Source: Micromonospora echinofusca (GTDB taxonomy: Bacteria > Actinomycetota > Actinomycetes > Mycobacteriales > Micromonosporaceae). Taken from it: 46,266 bases of DNA. Position numbers and translations under genes: made by a program. Within the stretch, counting starts at the first letter, position 1. Each line of letters starts with the position of its first letter. Location of the stretch: the NCBI RefSeq assembly GCF_017614955.1, contig NZ_WVUH01000008.1:1-46266 (forward strand). Reading direction: 5' to 3'. This document shows positions 1 to 8,286 of this stretch, in pieces. The notes below the pieces were generated by a model. The model was given only the letters and a program-made list of their open reading frames with translations, was not told the DNA's origin and made no database searches.

Positions 1-1011
1 GTACAGGATCGCGCCGGTCCGGGCCGCGTTCGCCTGCAGGTCGTGGTCGAGCAGATAGTCGAGTACGGCGTTGCCGGCGGCCGTGGCCAGGGGGTTGCCG
101 CCGAAGGTGGAGAAGCTGATCCCGCGTACCGCGTCGAGCACCTCGGCCCGGCCGACCACGCCGCCCAGCGCGAACCCGTTGCCGATGCCCTTCGCGAAGG
201 TGAGCAGATCCGGGGTGACCCCGTGCGCCTGGTAGCCCCAGAAGTGCTCGCCGGTCCGCCCCCAGCCGGTCTGCACCTCGTCGGAGACGAGCAGGATGCC
301 GCTCTCGTCGAGAACCTTCTTCCAGCCGGCGAAGAGCCCGTCCGGCGGTTGCACGAAACCCCCGACACCCTGGATCGGCTCGGCGATCAGGCAGGCCACC
401 TCCCCGACGGTCTGGGTGGCCAGCACCTCCCGCAGGTCCTCCACCGCCGCGTCGAGCCGGTCGTCGGCGTCGAGCCGGGACAGCAGGCCCCGCAGCCGGT
501 CCCCGGAGTGCAGCCAGGCCACCTGGAGCGGGTTGAGCGAGCTGGCCGACCAGGTCCGGTTGCCGGTGATGCCCATGGTCGCGTACGACCGGCCGTGGTA
601 GCTGTTCCGCACGGCCAGGATCTGGTGGGAGCGGCGGTAGTTGGTGGCGACCAGCAGGGCGGCCTCGTTCGCCTCGGTACCCGAGTTGGTGAAGAAGACC
701 CGGGCGTCCGGGATGCCGGACCGCTGGGCGATCTTCTCGGCCAGCTCGACCTGCTGCCGGATCAGGTACAGCGTCGAGGTGTGCACCACCCCGGTGGCCA
801 GTTGCCGCTCCACCGCCTCGCGTACCTCGGCGATGTCGTAGCCGAGCATGTTGGTCAGTACCCCGCCGAAGAAGTCCAGGTAGCTGCGGCCGGCGGCGTC
901 GGTGACCCGGCGGCCGGAGCCGGCGACTATCTCGATCGGCTCGTTGTAGTAGAGCGGCATCCAGGACGGCAGCACGGCCCGGTGCCGGGCCAGCAGGTCG
1001 TCGTCGGTCAT
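1..1011 (-). CDS. Class III PLP-dependent aminotransferase, partial (C-terminus cut by window)
   Basis: About 337 residues are visible and the C-terminal part lies beyond base 1. The protein starts MTDDDLLARHRAVLP and carries class III (ornithine/4-aminobutyrate type) signatures: FFTNSGTEANEAAL near residue 95, the IAEPIQGVGG block, SDEVQTGWGRTG, and TFAKGIGNG, whose Lys should form the Schiff base with pyridoxal phosphate. These enzymes move an amino group from an omega-amine or amino acid to a keto acid in the cytoplasm; the substrate cannot be read from sequence. The ATG is preceded by GAGCGAGGAACAC, a reasonable ribosome binding site. It diverges from the gene at 1326, and its downstream partners are not in the window. 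The family is certain, the exact reaction is not. Confidence 0.9.
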   Translation of the reverse strand, partial: MTDDDLLARHRAVLPSWMPLYYNEPIEIVAGSGRRVTDAAGRSYLDFFGGVLTNMLGYDIAEVREAVERQLATGVVHTSTLYLIRQQVELAEKIAQRSGIPDARVFFTNSGTEANEAALLVATNYRRSHQILAVRNSYHGRSYATMGITGNRTWSASSLNPLQVAWLHSGDRLRGLLSRLDADDRLDAAVEDLREVLATQTVGEVACLIAEPIQGVGGFVQPPDGLFAGWKKVLDESGILLVSDEVQTGWGRTGEHFWGYQAHGVTPDLLTFAKGIGNGFALGGVVGRAEVLDAVRGISFSTFGGNPLATAAGNAVLDYLLDHDLQANAARTGAILY

Positions 1012-1222
1012 CGTGTTCCTCGCTCTTCACCGGCGTACGCGGACCCTCGCACGTTTTCACCACGGGTGGGCGACGGACAACTGCCAGGGTGTCGCCCAGC
1101 GCCGGGGGTGGCCTGACACTACGTCAAGCATCCGGCGCGGATTTCCCGGCGTCAACCTGGTCCCACAGGTGTTTCCGACAGCCGGCAGGCCGCCCGGCGA
1201 CTGATTCCGCAGCCGACAGCGG

Positions 1223-1291
1223 GGACAGGGCGTGCCACCCCGGACCCGGACAGGGCGGGACAGGGCGTGCCACCCGGGCCCGGACAGGGCG
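1223..1291. repeat. Two-copy 35-bp tandem repeat in the 1012-1325 intergenic region
   Basis: The unit beginning GGACAGGGCGTGCCACCC is present twice (about 1223-1257 and 1258-1291), differing by one base of length and one or two substitutions. It lies in the 314-bp gap between two divergent genes, which otherwise holds only their promoters. No function can be assigned. It could be replication slippage or a binding-site pair. Confidence 0.7.
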
Positions 1292-1313
1292 GGGCGAAGC
1301 GGGATCCGGTCGG

Positions 1314-1319
1314 TACCAT
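1314..1319 (+). promoter_or_regulatory. Candidate -10 box (TACCAT) for a leaderless gene
   Basis: TACCAT fits the actinobacterial TANNNT -10 pattern and sits six bases before the GTG at 1326, so transcription would begin at or next to the start codon. There is no purine-rich ribosome binding site before that GTG. No convincing -35 is visible. Confidence 0.4.
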
Positions 1320-1325
1320 CCGGCA

Positions 1326-2360
1326 GTGCCGACACGTGACGTACCGTTACCGACCGGGCAGGCCGGTGCGGCGCCGGCGGCCGTCCTGGCCGGCCTCCAG
1401 GACTGGGTGACCTCCCCCGCACTGCGCGCCCTGGTCGCCCGGTTCGGTGGCGACCGGCCGGACGGCGGGGCCTTGCCACTGCCCGTCCGGCTGGACGCGC
1501 TGCCCGCCGCGACCACCCCAGCGACCCGGCTGGACGCGCTGCTCGCCGCGCTGGACGCGTTCTCCGCCCGGCACTGGGACTTCCGGCACGGCCGGGAACG
1601 CCCCGACGCCGACGAACCGGTCCTCGACCCGGAGACCGTCACGCTGGTCCTCGACGCGGCCCGGACGCTGGGGCTGGTCGAGCCGGTACCGCCCCCGGTC
1701 GACCGGTACACCCACCTGGTCGTCCTCGGTGGACTCGCGCACGCCTGCCTCCGGCGCACCGCGTACGCCGCCCACCTGGTGGCCCGGGGGACGACGGTGA
1801 CCGGGGAGGTGGCCGCGCTGGGCAGCTTCCGGCCGCTGTCCGCACTCGAGACCCGGATGCTGACCGACGCCGGGATCACCGGCTGCACCACCGAGGTCGA
1901 CGCGCTCGACGCGGCGGTCCGGGCCGCTTTCGGGGTACCCGCACCGGCCGAGGAGACCGGCGGGGACGGCGACCATCCGCACCGGGCCTGGTCGACCCGG
2001 ACGTACCGGCCAGCCGGCGGGCCGCCGGTCCGGGTGCTCGCCGCCCCGTCCAGCGAGCCGGCGGTACGCCGGGCCCACACGGCGGACACCCAGCGGTTCT
2101 GGGCGGAACACGTCAGCCTCGGCCCCGGTGACCGGGTACTGATGGTCACCGCGCCGATCTACGTACCGTTCCAGCACTGCGACGCGCTACGGGTGCTCGC
2201 ACTGCCGTACGGCTGCGGGGTGGACACCGTCGGCGTCGACCCGGCACTGCCGGCGCTGCGGGCGCTGCCCGAGCCGACCCTCACTCCCGGGCGCTACCTC
2301 CAGGAGATCCGCTCGGCGATCCGGTCGATGCGCCACCTGCACGCCGCCCTGTCCGGTTGA
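1326..2360 (+). CDS. Unknown protein, possibly DUF218/YdcF-like fold
   Basis: A 344-residue protein of unrecognised family. The frame is open further upstream, but the first plausible start is the GTG at 1326, which follows a -10-like box and would be leaderless. Two stretches recall the DUF218 (SanA/YdcF) pattern: THLVVLGGLAHACLRRTAYA around residue 125, and DRVLMVTAPIYVPFQHCDAL around residue 270, in a strand-loop-helix arrangement. There is no signal peptide or membrane segment, so it is probably cytoplasmic. It converges on murD, separated by a 56-bp repeat. It could equally belong to an actinomycete-specific family. The coding call is firm; the fold suggestion is weak. Confidence 0.7.
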   Translation: MPTRDVPLPTGQAGAAPAAVLAGLQDWVTSPALRALVARFGGDRPDGGALPLPVRLDALPAATTPATRLDALLAALDAFSARHWDFRHGRERPDADEPVLDPETVTLVLDAARTLGLVEPVPPPVDRYTHLVVLGGLAHACLRRTAYAAHLVARGTTVTGEVAALGSFRPLSALETRMLTDAGITGCTTEVDALDAAVRAAFGVPAPAEETGGDGDHPHRAWSTRTYRPAGGPPVRVLAAPSSEPAVRRAHTADTQRFWAEHVSLGPGDRVLMVTAPIYVPFQHCDALRVLALPYGCGVDTVGVDPALPALRALPEPTLTPGRYLQEIRSAIRSMRHLHAALSG

Positions 2361-2373
2361 TCCTGTTCACAGC

Positions 2374-2429
2374 TGTTAGGAAGGGGCCCTTCCTCTACCG
2401 AAAGCGTTAAGCAGGGGCCCTTCCTTACT
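2374..2429 (+). repeat. Dispersed 56-bp GGGCCC repeat, copy 1
   Basis: First of three gap-free copies in the window (others 31084-31139 and 39203-39258). Each is built from two ~20-bp units of the type GTTAACAGGGGGCCCTTCCT, 31 bp apart, joined by CTACCGAA plus three bases. This copy lies between convergent genes, and its TTA at 2425-2427 provides the TAA stop of murD. It differs from copy 3 at 6 of 56 positions and from copy 2 at 8. The GGGCCC-centred arms can form hairpins, so it may also act as a terminator. Confidence 0.9.
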
Positions 2430-3789
2430 CCTGGGTGTCGGCGACGGCCTGGGCGAAGACCTCGGAGCGGTGCTCGAAGTTGCGGAACCGGCCGTAGCTC
2501 GGGGCGGCCGGGGAGAGCAGGACCACCCCGCCGGCCGGGGTGAGCTTGCGGGCCTGCCGGACCGCCGCGACCAGGTCGTCGACCAGCCCGGTACGGACCC
2601 GGGGCAGGTCGGCCAGCGCCTCGACGATCCGGGGCCCGCTGTCCGGGATACCGATCACGGTGATCTCCCGGGTGGCCAGCGCCTCCCGTAGCGGGGTGTA
2701 GTCCAGCCCCCGGTCGGTGCCGCCGACGATCACGGTCAGCGGCCGGCCGTCGTACGCGTCGATCGCGTGCACCGCCGAGTAGGGGCTGGTGGAGAGGGTG
2801 TCGTCGACGAAGGTCAGCCCGGACGGGTCGGCGATCTCGGTGAGCCGGTGCGGCAGGCCCCGGAACGCGGCGACCGCGTCGGCGAGGGTCTCCCGTTCGG
2901 CGAAACAGTCCACGCCGAGCGCGTCGAGCACCGCGAGCGCCACGCAGAGGTTGCTCTCGTTGTGCCGGCCGACCAGGCCCAGCGCGGTGCGCGGGAACAG
3001 CGGCCGGTCGGCGGCGTGCAGCCAGGCCGTGCCGTCGGCTCCCGCCGCGACGTGGAAACCGTCCGGCAGCCCGGCGCGGACCACCGGCCGGTCGATCCGG
3101 TCGGCGCGGTCGGCCAACTCGGCGGCGAGCCGGGGGTCGGTGCCGTTGACCACGATGGTCTCCGGGGCGTGGGCGAGCAGGTTGAGCTTGTCCCGGTAGT
3201 ACTCCCGCTCCCCGCCGTGCGCGTCCAGGTGCTCCGGGAAGAGCGAGGTGACCACCGCGACCCGGGGCGAGTCGGTCAGGTCGCTGCACTGGTAGCTGGA
3301 CAGTTCCAGCACGTACCGCTCGGCGTCGGGCAGGTCGAGCAACGGCACCCCGATGTTGCCGCCGAAGACGTTCGGCCGGTCGACCGCGGTGAGCAGGTGG
3401 CTGATCAGGCTGGACGTGGTGCTCTTGCCCTTGCTGCCGGTCACCCCGACGGTCCGCGCGGCGTGGTCGGCCATCCAGAGCGCGGTGCCCTGCGTGACGG
3501 TCGCCCCGTGCCGGCGCAGCTCCACCAGCCACGGGTGGGTCTGCGGCACCCCGGGCGAGCGGACCACCACGTCGGCGGCGGCCAGCCGGGCGTACCCCGC
3601 CTCGCCGGTGACCAGCGGCGCGGCCTCGGCGAGTGGCCCCTCCCAGGGCAGGGCGAGGAAGTTCGCGCTGTCGTCCACGGCCACCAGGTCGGCCGGACCG
3701 TGTGCGGCGATCGCGGTCACCGCCGCCCGGCCCTCCCGTCCGGTACCCCAGACGGCCACGGAACGTCCGCGCAGGTCAGACAGGCGCAC
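2425..3789 (-). CDS. murD: UDP-N-acetylmuramoyl-L-alanine--glutamate ligase (MurD, probably L-Glu-adding MurD2 type)
   Basis: A cytoplasmic Mur ligase of 454 residues that uses ATP to add glutamate to UDP-MurNAc-L-Ala. An N-terminal Rossmann segment (VAVWGTGREG, residues 11-20) is followed by the ATP loop TGSKGKST at 117-124, the central HLDAHGG region with its catalytic His, and a C-terminal domain with VDDTLSTSP, IVGGTDRGLDY and LSPAAPSYGRF. The open frame runs far upstream, but GTG 3789 is preceded by GAGGAG at proper spacing. It diverges from murL by 48 bp. In Xanthomonas the MurD partner of MurL (MurD2) accepts L-Glu rather than D-Glu, and the pairing suggests the same here. Its stop codon lies inside a dispersed repeat. 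Confidence 0.9.
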   Translation of the reverse strand: MRLSDLRGRSVAVWGTGREGRAAVTAIAAHGPADLVAVDDSANFLALPWEGPLAEAAPLVTGEAGYARLAAADVVVRSPGVPQTHPWLVELRRHGATVTQGTALWMADHAARTVGVTGSKGKSTTSSLISHLLTAVDRPNVFGGNIGVPLLDLPDAERYVLELSSYQCSDLTDSPRVAVVTSLFPEHLDAHGGEREYYRDKLNLLAHAPETIVVNGTDPRLAAELADRADRIDRPVVRAGLPDGFHVAAGADGTAWLHAADRPLFPRTALGLVGRHNESNLCVALAVLDALGVDCFAERETLADAVAAFRGLPHRLTEIADPSGLTFVDDTLSTSPYSAVHAIDAYDGRPLTVIVGGTDRGLDYTPLREALATREITVIGIPDSGPRIVEALADLPRVRTGLVDDLVAAVRQARKLTPAGGVVLLSPAAPSYGRFRNFEHRSEVFAQAVADTQE

Positions 3790-3826
3790 GACTGATCTCC
3801 TCACTTTCCGGCGGGCGGACCCGGAA

Positions 3827-3832
3827 TAGTAT
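3827..3832 (+). promoter_or_regulatory. Candidate -10 box (TAGTAT) for murL
   Basis: TAGTAT ends five bases before the GTG at 3838, which lacks a ribosome binding site, so a leaderless murL transcript is likely. It lies in the 48-bp gap shared with the divergent murD. Confidence 0.5.
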
Positions 3833-3837
3833 GGCCT

Positions 3838-5187
3838 GTGCTTAACGGACAGCTCGCCCAGATGACCGCGTTCACGTTCCCGTCGTACTCGATCGATCTG
3901 GCCACCGGCGAGGCGTTGTTCGACTACGCTCTCACCGGGCCGGACGGGGAGGTGCGGTTCACCGAGGTGGTGACGTTCCCGCTGCCGGACGCGCCGCCGT
4001 CGGACGCCACGGTGACCACACTGAACCGGGTGCTGGAGCTGCTGCACGTCGTGGCGGGGGTGAGCTACTACAAGGCCGCCGCGCCGCGCCGGCTGGTGCT
4101 GCCGGCGCCGCTGGGTGCGGCCGCCGCCGCGCTGGTCACCGCCGTCTACACCAAGGGGCTGGCCGAGTACGCGTACCGCAACGACCTGCCGTACGTGCTG
4201 GAGCTGGTGCCGGAGGTCCCGGCCGGTACGGTCGATCCGGCGCTGCCGGTGGACACCTCGGAACGGCGGCCGTTGTCGGCGGTCGGTGGCGGCAAGGACT
4301 CCATCGTCACGCTGGAGGCGCTGCGCCGGGCCGGACTGGACCCGGTGCCCTTCTCGGTCAACCCGAACCACGTGATCGTGGCGGTCAACGACGCCTCCGG
4401 GCTGACCCCGCTGGCCGCCCGGCGGCGGATCGATCCGGCGCTGTTCGACCTGAACGCCGCCGGGGCGCGCAACGGGCACATCCCGGTGACGGCGATCAAC
4501 TCGCTGATCGCGGTGGCCACCGCCGTGCTGCACGGCCTCGGCCCGGTGGTGATGTCCAACGAGCGGTCCGCCTCCGACCCGAACCTGGTCTGGCACGGGC
4601 ACGAGATCAACCACCAGTGGTCCAAGGGTGTCGAGGCGGAGGGGTTGCTGCGGGCCGCGCTGGCCGGGCACGCCGGGCTGACCGAGCCGTACTTCTCGCT
4701 GCTGCGTTCCCTGTCGGAGCTGCACATCGCCCGGCTCTTCGCCGCCATCGACCGGTACGACGACGTGGTAACCAGTTGCAACGCGGCCTTCAAGCTGCGG
4801 GACGCGAGTGCCCGCTGGTGCGGCAACTGCCCGAAGTGCCGGTTCGTCTTCCTGGCCATGGCGCCGTTCATGTCCCGCGAGCGGCTGGTGCACATCTTCG
4901 GTACCGACCTGCTGGCCGACCCGACGCAGGTGCCGGGCTACCTGGAGTTGCTGGGGATCGGCGGGCACAAGCCGTTCGAGTGCGTCGGCGAGGTGGAGGA
5001 GTCGGTGGTGGCGCTGGGCCTGCTCGCCGAGCAGGAGCAGTGGCGGCACGCGCCGGTGGTGCAGGCGCTGGTCGCCGACGTACCGGAGACCGCCTGGTCG
5101 ACGGCCCGCAACTCGGACGTGTTCACGCCGGGCGGCCCGCACTTCGTCCCGCCCGCGTACGCCAAGCTGCTCGCCGCTCTCCAGTAG
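3838..5187 (+). CDS. murL: UDP-MurNAc-L-Ala-L-Glu epimerase (MurL)
   Basis: A protein of 449 residues with the MurL pattern: an ATP-pyrophosphatase-like loop VGGGKDS at residues 149-155, VMSNERSAS, and a cysteine cluster WCGNCPKC near 327-334. In Xanthomonas oryzae MurL inverts the terminal L-Glu of UDP-MurNAc-L-Ala-L-Glu to D-Glu after MurD2 has added it, replacing the glutamate racemase route to peptidoglycan. The divergent murD neighbour is the expected partner. Start choice: GTG 3838 follows a TAGTAT box without a ribosome binding site; ATG 3862 (MTAFTF) is the alternative. The three clustered Cys could bind metal. Other GGGKDS proteins exist, but length, motifs and context agree with MurL. 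Confidence 0.85.
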   Translation: MLNGQLAQMTAFTFPSYSIDLATGEALFDYALTGPDGEVRFTEVVTFPLPDAPPSDATVTTLNRVLELLHVVAGVSYYKAAAPRRLVLPAPLGAAAAALVTAVYTKGLAEYAYRNDLPYVLELVPEVPAGTVDPALPVDTSERRPLSAVGGGKDSIVTLEALRRAGLDPVPFSVNPNHVIVAVNDASGLTPLAARRRIDPALFDLNAAGARNGHIPVTAINSLIAVATAVLHGLGPVVMSNERSASDPNLVWHGHEINHQWSKGVEAEGLLRAALAGHAGLTEPYFSLLRSLSELHIARLFAAIDRYDDVVTSCNAAFKLRDASARWCGNCPKCRFVFLAMAPFMSRERLVHIFGTDLLADPTQVPGYLELLGIGGHKPFECVGEVEESVVALGLLAEQEQWRHAPVVQALVADVPETAWSTARNSDVFTPGGPHFVPPAYAKLLAALQ

Positions 5188-5243
5188 CAGCGCCGCCCAC
5201 CCGGCCGGGGCGGCTCCGGGCCGGTACCGCGCCGCGTCTCCGG

Positions 5244-5975
5244 TCAGCCGCCCCGGACGATCCGCAGGGTGAGCACGTCGGTCCGGACCGTGATGTGACC
5301 GTGGAACAGGGCGGTGTCCCCGGTGCCGTAGCCGATCTGGGTGGCGCTTATCAGGGGGTGTCCGCCCGGTACGCCGAGGCGTTCGGTCAACAGCTCGTCG
5401 GCGAGCACCGCGGAGAACTCGATCTCGGCCCGCCGTACCGCCGTACCGGTCGCCCCGGCAAGGAACTCGAACAGGTCCAGGTCGATACTCACCAGACCGG
5501 ACGGGTCGAGGTCGCGCCCGGAGACGCTGAGGGGCAGGTGGTCGCGGAGCCAGACCGCAGGTACCCCGTCGACGGTGAAGAGCCGGTCGATCCGCCACAC
5601 CGGGGCACCGGCGGCCAGCCCGAGCACCTGCGCACAGTCGCCCGGGCAGGCCACCCGGCTGACCGTGGCGTCCTGGAGGTCGGGACGGTGCCCGGAGGCG
5701 GTGATCCGGTCCCGCAGGGCCGTCACGTCACCCACGGAGACCGGCACCACCCGCCCCTCCGGCTCGTTCACGAACGTGCCGATCCCCCAGGTCCGTTTCA
5801 CCACGCCCTCGCCCGCGAGCTGGCCCAGCACCTCCCGGACGGTGGCCCGGCTGACCTCCAGCAGGTCCGCCAGTTCCCGCTCGTTGGGGAGCTTGTCGCC
5901 GGGCTGGAACTGCGTGCCGATCAGCTCCATCAGCCGCCCCTGAGCCGCCTGGAGCGCGGTCTCCCGCCGAGCCAT
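5244..5975 (-). CDS. GntR-family regulator with UTRA ligand domain
   Basis: A 243-residue repressor-type protein. The N-terminal winged helix-turn-helix spans about residues 5-70 (FQPGDKLPNERELADLLEVS, then TVREVLGQLAGEGVV and GIGTFV), followed by a UTRA/HutC-type effector domain from about 85 to 240. This family binds short palindromes and is released by a small molecule from the pathway it controls. It is the last gene of the leftward peptide operon, 88 bp beyond the M19 gene, so it most likely senses a peptide or breakdown product. The ATG is preceded by GAGGTGAGGTGGG. A candidate operator, GGAGGT-CTG-ACCTCC, lies at 16052-16066 before the first operon gene. It converges on murL with 56 bp between them. 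Confidence 0.9.
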   Translation of the reverse strand: MARRETALQAAQGRLMELIGTQFQPGDKLPNERELADLLEVSRATVREVLGQLAGEGVVKRTWGIGTFVNEPEGRVVPVSVGDVTALRDRITASGHRPDLQDATVSRVACPGDCAQVLGLAAGAPVWRIDRLFTVDGVPAVWLRDHLPLSVSGRDLDPSGLVSIDLDLFEFLAGATGTAVRRAEIEFSAVLADELLTERLGVPGGHPLISATQIGYGTGDTALFHGHITVRTDVLTLRIVRGG

Positions 5976-6063
5976 CCCACCTCACCTCTCGCTCCGCACC
6001 GCCGCCCGCGGCGTAGGGAGTGTAGTAGTTAGCGCCGCAGCGCCGGCAGTCCCGGCCGGGCGG

Positions 6064-7266
6064 TCACCAGACCTGCTCCAGGACCCGCAGGGTGTTGCCG
6101 CCGATGACCTTGGCGATCTCGTCGTCGGAGTAGTCGTGCCGGACCAGCCAGCCGACGATGTTGCCGAACGCCTCACCCGGGTTCTCCACGCCGGAGACGT
6201 ACGGCACCCGGGGGTGTTCCGGCCGGTTCCCCGTGTCGTGGGCGTAGTTGCCGGCGTAGGTGTTGTGCACGCCGACGTGGTCGCCGAACATGGTGTCCGG
6301 GCCGAACGTGACGTGGTCGATGCCGACCAGGTCGACGCAGTAGACGAAGTGGTCCATCACCGACTCGATCGAGTGGTGCGGATGCGCCTCGGAGAGCGTG
6401 GTGTGCGGGGCCGCCTCGATCCCGATCACCCCACCCCGCTCGGCACACGCCCGGATCACCTCGTCCGGCTTCATCCGCGGCGTGTCCCACACCGACCGGG
6501 CCCCCGCGTGCGTGATGAACACCGGCACCCGCGACGCCTCGACCACCTCCAACGAGGTCCGGTCCCCCGAGTGCGACACGTCGATCGCGATGCCCAACTT
6601 GTTCATCCGGTCCACCGCACGCCGACCGAAGTGCGTCAACCCACCGTCGACCCGCTCGGACAGCCCACCACCGAGCATGTTCGCCTGGCTGTACGCGATA
6701 CCGAGCTGGCGGACGCCGAAGCCGTACAGGATGTCGATCCGGTCCAGCTCGTTCTCGATCGGGCTGCTGCACTCCAGGCCGGCGACCAGGGCGAGCCGGC
6801 CGTCCCGTTTGGCCGCGTGGATGTCCGCGACCGAGGTCGCCAGGAAGACGTAGTCCTGCTGGTAGACGTCACTGAGCCGCATCCCGACGGCATAGATCAG
6901 GTCGTTCCACTTCCAGCCGTTCTCGCTGGTCACGCAGGAGGCACCGGCCATGAAGTTGTCGAACACGGCGGTCAGGCCGGAGCGGGCCAGCCCCTCGTAG
7001 CCGGTCCGTTGCCGGGCCGTGCGGTTGTACGCGCGGAGCTGGGTGACGTCCGCCGGCAGCACCACCGGGTGCTCGTGCAACGAGATCGCCACGTGGTCGG
7101 CGAGCAGCCGGGTCACCCGCTGCCGCTGCGCGTCGGTCAGCCCGAGGTCGTGCTCGGGCACCCGCCCGATCTCCGGCGCCAGGTCGAACACGGTGTAGTC
7201 GACGTGCGGCTCCAGGTACGAGTAGGACTTGTGGCCCTGGTACCCCGGTGCGGGATTCTGCAACAA
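6064..7266 (-). CDS. M19-family (renal dipeptidase-like) metallopeptidase A
   Basis: A 400-residue amidohydrolase-fold dipeptidase with no signal peptide, probably cytoplasmic. Likely zinc ligands are H64 and H66 (SLHEHP), E165 (VAGLECSS), H232 (IDVSHSGD), H253 (ITHAGARSVW), with D324 (FGPD) as the catalytic acid. Classical family members have H-x-D at the first site; this one has H-x-H. It is the penultimate gene of the operon, 30 bp after an ABC ATPase. It is a paralogue of the gene at 14813-16015 with the same length and no gaps. Residues about 207-319 are identical in the two proteins and nearly identical at DNA level. It should cleave a dipeptide or a similar amide delivered by the transporter; the substrate is unknown. 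Confidence 0.9.
   Translation of the reverse strand: MLQNPAPGYQGHKSYSYLEPHVDYTVFDLAPEIGRVPEHDLGLTDAQRQRVTRLLADHVAISLHEHPVVLPADVTQLRAYNRTARQRTGYEGLARSGLTAVFDNFMAGASCVTSENGWKWNDLIYAVGMRLSDVYQQDYVFLATSVADIHAAKRDGRLALVAGLECSSPIENELDRIDILYGFGVRQLGIAYSQANMLGGGLSERVDGGLTHFGRRAVDRMNKLGIAIDVSHSGDRTSLEVVEASRVPVFITHAGARSVWDTPRMKPDEVIRACAERGGVIGIEAAPHTTLSEAHPHHSIESVMDHFVYCVDLVGIDHVTFGPDTMFGDHVGVHNTYAGNYAHDTGNRPEHPRVPYVSGVENPGEAFGNIVGWLVRHDYSDDEIAKVIGGNTLRVLEQVW
6310..6648. repeat. Near-identical 339-bp tract shared with 15062-15400
   Basis: Within the M19 gene A these 339 bases match 15062-15400 except for three bases, all synonymous, while the flanking sequence diverges abruptly at both ends. It covers residues about 207-319, including the two histidine metal-ligand motifs. 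Gene conversion between the two paralogues is the simplest explanation. Confidence 0.85.
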
Positions 7267-7296
7267 GACTTTCTCCTTGGTGGACGGTGCCGCCGG

Positions 7297-8286
7297 CTAG
7301 GCGGCCAGCGGGTGGTGACAGGCGACCGGATGTCCGGCACCGGCCAGCGGCGGTTCGGTGGTCGCGCAGATCTCGGTGGCCTGCCAGCAGCGGGTCCGGA
7401 ACCGGCAACCCGACGGCGGGTTCACCGGGCTGGGCGGGTCACCGGCGAGCAGGATCCGCTGCCGGTTGGTCCGCGCCGCCGGTTCGGGTACCGGTACCGC
7501 CGAGAGCAACGCCCGGGTGTACGGGTGGCGTGGCTGGTCGTACAGCGGGGTACCCGGTCCGGACTCCACGAGTTTGCCCAGGTACATCACCGCCACCCGG
7601 TCCGAGATGTGCCGGACGACCGACAGGTCGTGGGCGATGAAGACGTACGCGACGCCCAGGTCCCGCTGGAGCCGCTCCAACAGGTTCACCACCTGGGCCT
7701 GCACGGAGACGTCGAGCGCGGAGACCGGTTCGTCGCAGACCACCACGTCCGGTTGCAGGGCGAGGGCCCGGGCGATCCCGATCCGTTGCCGCTGCCCACC
7801 GGAGAACTGGTGCGGGTACCGGTCCAGATGGAGGTTGGCGTCGAGTCCGACCAGGTCGAGCAGTTCCCGGACCCGGTCCAGCCGCCGCGCCCGGGGCAGT
7901 ACGTCCGGGTGGATCTCGAACGGCTGGAGCAGGATCTCGCGGATGGTGCGACGCGGGTTCAGGGAGGTGTACGGGTCCTGGAGGACGATCTGGATCCGTC
8001 GGCGCAGCGCCCGCAGCCGGCGGCCCCGGGCGTCGTGCACCACCGCGTCGCCGAACCGCACCGCACCGGAGGTCGGGCGTTCCAACCCGACCAGCATCCG
8101 GGCCAGCGTGCTCTTGCCGCAGCCGGACTCCCCGACCACGCCGAGGGTCTCACCGCGGCGCAGCTCGAAGGAGATCCCGTCAACGGCCCGGACCACGCCG
8201 GCCGGCCGCAACGGTACCCGCCCCTTGACCGGGAAGTGCTTGACGAGGTTGTCGACCCGCAGGACGACGTCATCGCTGGGTGGCAC
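7297..8286 (-). CDS. Oligopeptide/dipeptide ABC transporter ATPase (OppF/DppF type)
   Basis: A 329-residue cytoplasmic ATPase that energises peptide import. Visible motifs: Walker [10 protein letters not shown], signature [14 protein letters not shown], Walker [13 protein letters not shown] and the switch His in FIAHDLSVV. The C-terminal oligopeptide-transporter extension follows, with the Cys-containing [16 protein letters not shown]. The frame is open upstream to 8439, but GTG 8286 has GGAGG six bases before it. It overlaps the preceding ATPase gene by 17 bp, so the two are translationally coupled and probably form the ATPase heterodimer under the permeases encoded at 11263-13147. Confidence 0.93.
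   Translation of the reverse strand: MPPSDDVVLRVDNLVKHFPVKGRVPLRPAGVVRAVDGISFELRRGETLGVVGESGCGKSTLARMLVGLERPTSGAVRFGDAVVHDARGRRLRALRRRIQIVLQDPYTSLNPRRTIREILLQPFEIHPDVLPRARRLDRVRELLDLVGLDANLHLDRYPHQFSGGQRQRIGIARALALQPDVVVCDEPVSALDVSVQAQVVNLLERLQRDLGVAYVFIAHDLSVVRHISDRVAVMYLGKLVESGPGTPLYDQPRHPYTRALLSAVPVPEPAARTNRQRILLAGDPPSPVNPPSGCRFRTRCWQATEICATTEPPLAGAGHPVACHHPLAA

Noticed and set aside
1012..1325. Small open frames in the 1012-1325 gap
   Set aside because: They overlap the tandem repeat and the adjoining gene in other frames and have no ribosome binding site or conserved motif.
3790..5598. Upstream extension of murD by about 600 codons
   Set aside because: The extension is antisense to murL; GTG 3789 has a proper GAGGAG site and the normal MurD N-terminus.
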